46,285 nucleotides of DNA from Terriglobia bacterium (GTDB taxonomy: Bacteria > Acidobacteriota > Polarisedimenticolia > Polarisedimenticolales > JAIQFR01): contig JAIQFR010000023.1 of assembly GCA_020073205.1 (NCBI GenBank), positions 1 to 46,285 on the forward strand. The letters run 5' to 3'. Both the position numbers and the translations under genes were made by a program. The notes under the pieces are model-generated. The model was not told where the DNA came from. It saw nothing but the letters and a program-made list of their open reading frames with translations, and ran no database searches. The stretch's first letter is position 1. The number at the start of each line of letters is the position of its first letter. Shown here piece after piece: positions 42,664 to 46,285 of the stretch.

Positions 42664-42707
42664 GCCCCCGTCGCTCTTGATTCCGGCGTGCTTCGAACCC
42701 GCTCCGC

Positions 42708-43412
42708 TCAGGCAGCGCCTGCCGGTTCGTTGTCGCGGCGCTCGTCGAGCGGCGGAAACAGCTCGAGAAGCTCGCCGAGCGATCCGAGCACCGGGGCCCC
42801 GGTTCGGAGGAGGTCCTCGCGCTCGGACGAGCCACCGGGCACGAGGATGACGGGGACCCCGGCCCGGGCCGCCGTCTCCACGTCCAGCACCATGTCGCCG
42901 ACGTAGACGGCCTCGCCCCGACCGATCCGCATGGCATGGAGGCACCGCTCGATCATCGGCGGCTCGGGCTTCGCGGCGCCGGCGGTGTCCGGCCCTTCCA
43001 CGGTCACCAGAAGGCCTCCCATCCCGAGGCCCTCCAGGATCGGTCTACCGAAGCGGGCCGGCTTGTTGCTGGCGACGGCCAGCAGGTACCGTCGCGACCG
43101 GAGCTCCCGCAGGGTTAGGACGGCGTCCGGGAGGGCCGACGTGGCCTCGGCGTAGACCTCCGCGTAGCGCTGGCGGAAGATCCGGACCCCCTCCGCGGCG
43201 CGGTCCGTGCCGAGCACGTCGGCCATGAGCGCCTCGAGCCCCCGACCGACCCGGCGGCGTACGTCCCGCTCGTGGAGCGGGTCGAGGTCGAACGCCTTTC
43301 GGGCCGCGTTCACGCTGAGCGCGATGGCGCCGTAGGAGTCGACGAGGGTGCCGTCGAGATCGAAGACCAAGCCCCGCACGGCTGCCGGTGGCCGGCGGAT
43401 CGGCTCGCCCAT
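42708..43412 (-). CDS. HAD-superfamily phosphatase, phosphoglycolate phosphatase-like
   Basis: A 234-residue HAD hydrolase. Motif I is FDLDGTLVDS with nucleophile Asp18 and acid/base Asp20. The motif II region is YLLAVASNKP, the Lys in the KPEPP segment supplies motif III, and VYVGDMVLDVETAARAG gives motif IV. The helical cap (about 30-95) places it near phosphoglycolate phosphatase (Gph) and related enzymes that remove phosphate from small metabolites; the substrate cannot be fixed from sequence. It is the downstream gene of a pair with the small cysteine-rich protein (7-base gap). Length and motifs are intact. Confidence 0.85.
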   Translation of the reverse strand: MGEPIRRPPAAVRGLVFDLDGTLVDSYGAIALSVNAARKAFDLDPLHERDVRRRVGRGLEALMADVLGTDRAAEGVRIFRQRYAEVYAEATSALPDAVLTLRELRSRRYLLAVASNKPARFGRPILEGLGMGGLLVTVEGPDTAGAAKPEPPMIERCLHAMRIGRGEAVYVGDMVLDVETAARAGVPVILVPGGSSEREDLLRTGAPVLGSLGELLELFPPLDERRDNEPAGAA

Positions 43413-43419
43413 GCTGGGG

Positions 43420-43665
43420 TCACTCTTCGGCGTCGAAGTGAAAATGGACCCCGCGAAGGGCGGCGGAGTGCCGCTTCAGATTGAAGCGTCCCTGCTCGCA
43501 GTCGAGGCAACCGTTGGAGGTCTTGAACTTGGTACGGATCGCGCAGTCCGGCGACGGATACCAGACCTGGTACCGGAGGCAGAAGAAGTCGTCCGAGGGG
43601 CCGCGGTGCAGGCAGCGCATGCGGCTCGGCGCGGGATTCGGCTCGTTGTAGTCGATGTCGGCCAT
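43420..43665 (-). CDS. small cysteine-rich protein of unknown function
   Basis: An 81-residue protein with five cysteines: Cys18, Cys29, Cys41, and Cys53-x2-Cys56. It is rich in aromatic residues (FFCLRYQVWYPSPDC). The pattern suggests metal binding or a compact disulfide-free metal-bound fold. There is no signal peptide or transmembrane helix. I do not recognise the family. It has its own extended -10 promoter and leads a two-gene unit with the HAD phosphatase. Coding is supported by the short spacing to the next gene, the promoter, and conservation-like cysteine spacing; the ribosome binding site is weak. Confidence 0.65.
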   Translation of the reverse strand: MADIDYNEPNPAPSRMRCLHRGPSDDFFCLRYQVWYPSPDCAIRTKFKTSNGCLDCEQGRFNLKRHSAALRGVHFHFDAEE

Positions 43666-43717
43666 GAGCTTCGCGCGGCCCCGCCTGTGGGAAACGATGG
43701 GTCAAATGGAAGCGGCA

Positions 43718-43726
43718 AGTATAGCA
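43718..43726 (-). promoter_or_regulatory. extended -10 promoter for the small cysteine-rich gene
   Basis: On the minus strand TGC-TATACT (plus-strand 43718-43726) is a good extended -10 (TG-N-TATACT). It lies about 55 bases before the ATG at 43665. No -35 matches at the usual distance, which extended -10 promoters do not need. Confidence 0.5.
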
Positions 43727-43784
43727 TGCGAGACGATTTCGCCCGGGGCCCCGGCGGTGGTATCGTCCGCGGCGGGGAGGAAGG

Positions 43785-44852
43785 GTGATCTCGTACAGGG
43801 CGGGCATCATCGGGGCGACGGGACTGGTGGGCCAGCGCCTGATCGAGAGGCTCTCCGGCCATCCGTGGTTCGGTCTCGCGGTCGTGGGTGCCTCGGAGCG
43901 GTCCCAAGGCCGGAGCTACCGCGAGTGCGTTCGCTGGGGGCTCTCCGAGGATCCCCCCGAGGACGCGGCGTCGCTTACGGTCCAGCCGTGCGTTCCCGAC
44001 GCGTTCGAAGGGTGCGACTTCGTCCTGTCGGGGCTGGCGGCGACGGCGGCTCGCGAGATCGAGCCGCGGTTCGTCGCCGCGGGATTCCCGGTCATCAGCA
44101 ACGCTTCCGCGTTCCGAATGGAGCCGGACGTCCCGCTGCTCGTCCCGGAGGTGAACGCCTCCCATCTCTCCCTCCTGGCGGCGCAACGCCGGCGGACCGG
44201 CGGGGGGTACTGGATCACGAATCCGAACTGCTCGGTGACCGGGCTCGTCATGGCGCTCGCCCCCCTCGACCGTGCGTTCGGCGTGCGGCGCGTCGTGGTG
44301 GCCACGTACCAGGCGCTCTCCGGGGCGGGACTCGAGGGACCGCGCGGGCTCGAGATCGTGGACAACGTGATCCCGTGGATCGCGGGCGAGGAAGAGAAGA
44401 TCGAGCCCGAGACCCGCAAGATCCTCGGCCGGGCCGGGGAGGACGGGCTCGTGGAGTCCGACGCGCGCGTGTCGGCCCACTGCCACCGGGTCGCGACGCT
44501 CGACGGGCACCTCGAGGCGGTTTCCGTGGAGCTGGAGCAGTCCGTGTCCCCGGAGGAGGCTGCGCGGGAGCTTGGGGAGTTCCGGGGCGACGTTCAGGGT
44601 CTCGGACTCCCCTCGGCGCCACCACGTCCGATCGTGGTGCGGACCGAGGAGGACCGCCCGCAGCCACGCCTCGACCGCGGGGCGGGCGACGGCATGTCCG
44701 TCGTGGTCGGACGGGTCCGTCGGTGCTCCGCCCTGACGCTGCGCTTCGAGGTGCTCTCGCACAACGCGGTCCGTGGGGCCGCGGGCGCCACGCTCCTCAA
44801 CGCGGAGCTGCTGGCGGGGAAGGGGATGCTCGCCGCGGAGGTCCGCCGTTGA
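43785..44852 (+). CDS. asd: aspartate-semialdehyde dehydrogenase
   Basis: A 355-residue enzyme that reduces aspartyl phosphate to aspartate semialdehyde, the branch point for lysine, threonine, methionine and diaminopimelate. The NADP-binding GATGLVGQ (10-17) opens the protein; the catalytic cysteine is Cys149 in NPNCSVTGLV; the C-terminal SAHCHRVATLDGH holds the active-site His/Arg region. The NPNCSVTGL form and overall layout are closer to the archaeal/fungal type than to the usual E. coli type. The start is GTG at 43785, with GGGGAGGAAG upstream. It overlaps lysC by 4 bases (TTGA). With lysC and dapB it forms a diaminopimelate/lysine operon. Confidence 0.9.
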   Translation: MISYRAGIIGATGLVGQRLIERLSGHPWFGLAVVGASERSQGRSYRECVRWGLSEDPPEDAASLTVQPCVPDAFEGCDFVLSGLAATAAREIEPRFVAAGFPVISNASAFRMEPDVPLLVPEVNASHLSLLAAQRRRTGGGYWITNPNCSVTGLVMALAPLDRAFGVRRVVVATYQALSGAGLEGPRGLEIVDNVIPWIAGEEEKIEPETRKILGRAGEDGLVESDARVSAHCHRVATLDGHLEAVSVELEQSVSPEEAARELGEFRGDVQGLGLPSAPPRPIVVRTEEDRPQPRLDRGAGDGMSVVVGRVRRCSALTLRFEVLSHNAVRGAAGATLLNAELLAGKGMLAAEVRR

Positions 44853-46225
44853 TCGTGATGAAGTTCGGCGGGACCTCCGTCGCCGACGCGGGGAGGATCC
44901 TGGGGGTCGTCGAGATCGTCCGGCGTCATCTCGACCGGCGGCCCGTCGTGGTGGTCTCGGCCCTCGCGGGAGTGACGGACCTCCTGGTGCGGGCCGTGGA
45001 CGCCGCCCGGCGCGGCGACCGCGAAGCGCTCGAGCCGGTCCTCGCGGACGTGGAGAGGCGCCACCGCTGGGCGCTCGCCGGCTCGATCGAGGATCCGACT
45101 CGCCGGCACGACCTTTCGCTCGAGGTGGACGCGCTGTTCGAGGATCTCCGGCAGCTCCTCCGCTCGGTGAGGATCCTGGGGGAGGGGACGCCGCGATCCT
45201 CTGACACCCTCCTCTCGTTCGGCGAGATCCTCTCCTCACGCCTGGTCGCCTCGGTGCTCCAGGACCGGGGGCTTCCTGCGCGGTGGGTGGATCCCCGCGA
45301 GGTCTTGATCACGGACGCGACCCATGGGGCGGCGGAGCCGGACCTCGAGGAGGTGGCGCGGCGCGCCGAGGCGCGGCTCGCCCCGATCCTCGAGTCGGCG
45401 GAGGTTCCCGTGACGGGGGGATTCGTTGGAGCGACCCGGGACGGAAGGACCACGACAGTCGGGAGGGGCGGGTCCGACACCTCGGCCGCGGTGATCGGCT
45501 CCGCGATGGGGGCCGCCGAGATCCAGATCTGGACGGACGTGGACGGCCTGATGACCGCCGATCCCAAGCTGGTGCCGGCGGCGAGGACGATCCCGAGGGT
45601 GTCGTTCGCGGAGGCGGCGGAGCTCGCCTACTACGGCGCGAAGGTCCTGCACCCCTCTTCCATCGCTCCCGCGGTGAGGCGCGCGATTCCCGTCCGGGTC
45701 CTGAATTCGCTGGCTCCCGACGGCGATGGGACGCTGATTCTCGCGGAGGGCGACCCGCTGGCGCTCCCGATCGTGTCGGTGGCCAGCCGGGGCGGGGTTC
45801 GGAGCGTGAGAATCGCCTCGAAACGCATGCGCCTCGATACCGGCTTTCTCCCTGCCGTCCTCGCCGAATTCGACCGGGCGGGACTCGTGCCGGACCTCTT
45901 GGTCTCGTCCGAAGTGGCCGTCAGCGTGGCCGTCCGGTCGGAATCGCCGCTCGACGGGCCAAGGCGGGCCCTTTCCGGGATCGCCGAGGTCGACGACGCC
46001 CCGGGCAGAGCCCTCTTGAGCGTGGTGGGCTCCGGGCTCGCCCGGGAGGGCCGGATCCGCGGGCGGGTGCTGTCGGCCCTGGCGGAGACCGAGCCGGAGA
46101 TCGTGGCTCTCGGAGGTTCGGGTTCGAGCGTGACGGCGGTCATCCGAGAGGACCGGCTGGCCGAGGCGGTCCGGGGACTCCACCGCCGGTTCTTCGAGGA
46201 CGGCGGAGAGGAGGAGCGATCGTGA
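44849..46225 (+). CDS. lysC: aspartate kinase
   Basis: A 458-residue aspartokinase catalysing phosphorylation of aspartate, the step before Asd. The N-terminal signature KFGGTSVADAGRI (5-17) and GGFVGATRDGRTTTVGRGGSD are intact. The C-terminal part (about 310-440) carries two ACT-like regulatory segments, ending in EIVALGGSGSSVTAVI, so feedback control by an amino acid is likely. No homoserine dehydrogenase is fused. The start is TTG at 44849, overlapping the asd stop; GTG (44855) and ATG (44858) starts a few codons later are also possible. Its stop overlaps the dapB start (GTGA). Confidence 0.94.
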   Translation: MIVMKFGGTSVADAGRILGVVEIVRRHLDRRPVVVVSALAGVTDLLVRAVDAARRGDREALEPVLADVERRHRWALAGSIEDPTRRHDLSLEVDALFEDLRQLLRSVRILGEGTPRSSDTLLSFGEILSSRLVASVLQDRGLPARWVDPREVLITDATHGAAEPDLEEVARRAEARLAPILESAEVPVTGGFVGATRDGRTTTVGRGGSDTSAAVIGSAMGAAEIQIWTDVDGLMTADPKLVPAARTIPRVSFAEAAELAYYGAKVLHPSSIAPAVRRAIPVRVLNSLAPDGDGTLILAEGDPLALPIVSVASRGGVRSVRIASKRMRLDTGFLPAVLAEFDRAGLVPDLLVSSEVAVSVAVRSESPLDGPRRALSGIAEVDDAPGRALLSVVGSGLAREGRIRGRVLSALAETEPEIVALGGSGSSVTAVIREDRLAEAVRGLHRRFFEDGGEEERS

Positions 46226-46285
46226 GGGTGGCGATCGTCGGCTACGGGAAGATGGGGCGCGAGATCGAAGCCGCGGCGATCGCGA
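46222..46285 (+). CDS. dapB: 4-hydroxy-tetrahydrodipicolinate reductase, 5' part only
   Basis: The first 21 codons are visible, starting at GTG and reading VAIVGYGKMGREIE, the N-terminal dinucleotide-binding motif of DapB. The enzyme reduces the cyclised lysine/diaminopimelate precursor. It overlaps the lysC stop by 4 bases (GTGA) and runs off the window end. The asd-lysC context supports the call; too little sequence remains for other checks. Confidence 0.8.
   Translation, partial: MRVAIVGYGKMGREIEAAAIA

Noticed and set aside
1-46285. tRNA, rRNA, CRISPR, transposase or integrase signs of a mobile island
   Set aside because: None seen on reading both strands; the base composition is uniformly GC-rich with no obvious island edge.

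Overview
High-GC bacterial DNA carrying a nearly complete type VI secretion system (T6SS) locus of about 33 kb, flanked by ordinary chromosomal genes. The bacterium is Gram-negative: it has an OmpA-domain lipoprotein, signal peptides and a full T6SS membrane complex. The Tricorn-type protease, the carboxypeptidase-regulatory-like secreted domains, the GTG/TTG starts and the GC-rich codon use would suit a deep-branching phylum such as Acidobacteriota. No rRNA or other phylogenetic marker is present, so this assignment is only an inference.

Layout. (1) 22-3968, minus strand: a chalcone-isomerase-like periplasmic protein and a large Tricorn-type protease. (2) 4152-10465: a regulatory and envelope module, with a long transmembrane Ser/Thr kinase, a small secreted protein, an OmpA-like lipoprotein and a secreted protein that shares a domain with the kinase's extracytoplasmic end. 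(3) 10739-20700, plus strand: a cysteine-rich protein of unknown function, an FHA-less protein resembling the C-terminal domain of TagH, then tssK, tssL, tssM and tagF. (4) 20794-31041, plus strand, behind its own promoter: tssA, tssB, tssC, hcp, tssE, tssF, tssG and tssH (clpV). (5) 31048-37159, plus strand: vgrG and a cargo/tip island with a beta-helical protein, two DUF2169 proteins, a PAAR-like hydrophobic protein and a two-TM protein. (6) 37164-41618, minus strand: a STAS-domain protein, then a tightly spaced operon of a fused TssB-TssC paralogue, a 262-residue orphan and a secreted HExxxH protein. (7) 41764-46285: a double-PDZ protein, an HAD phosphatase, a small cysteine-rich protein, and asd-lysC-dapB of the aspartate pathway (dapB cut by the window end).

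How it fits together. All T6SS core parts are recognisable except TssJ, the outer-membrane lipoprotein that anchors TssM. Candidates to fill that gap sit in module 2: the OmpA lipoprotein can hold peptidoglycan, and two proteins (the kinase tail and a secreted neighbour) share a small beta-sandwich-like domain. Control is probably post-translational (kinase and TagF), but no PppA-type phosphatase and no FHA domain are visible. The most unusual parts are the separate operon with a fused TssB-TssC sheath protein and the zinc-ribbon-like protein translationally coupled to the FHA-less TagH-like protein. No tRNA, rRNA, CRISPR array, transposase or integrase was seen, and no intergenic stretch exceeds 300 bases.
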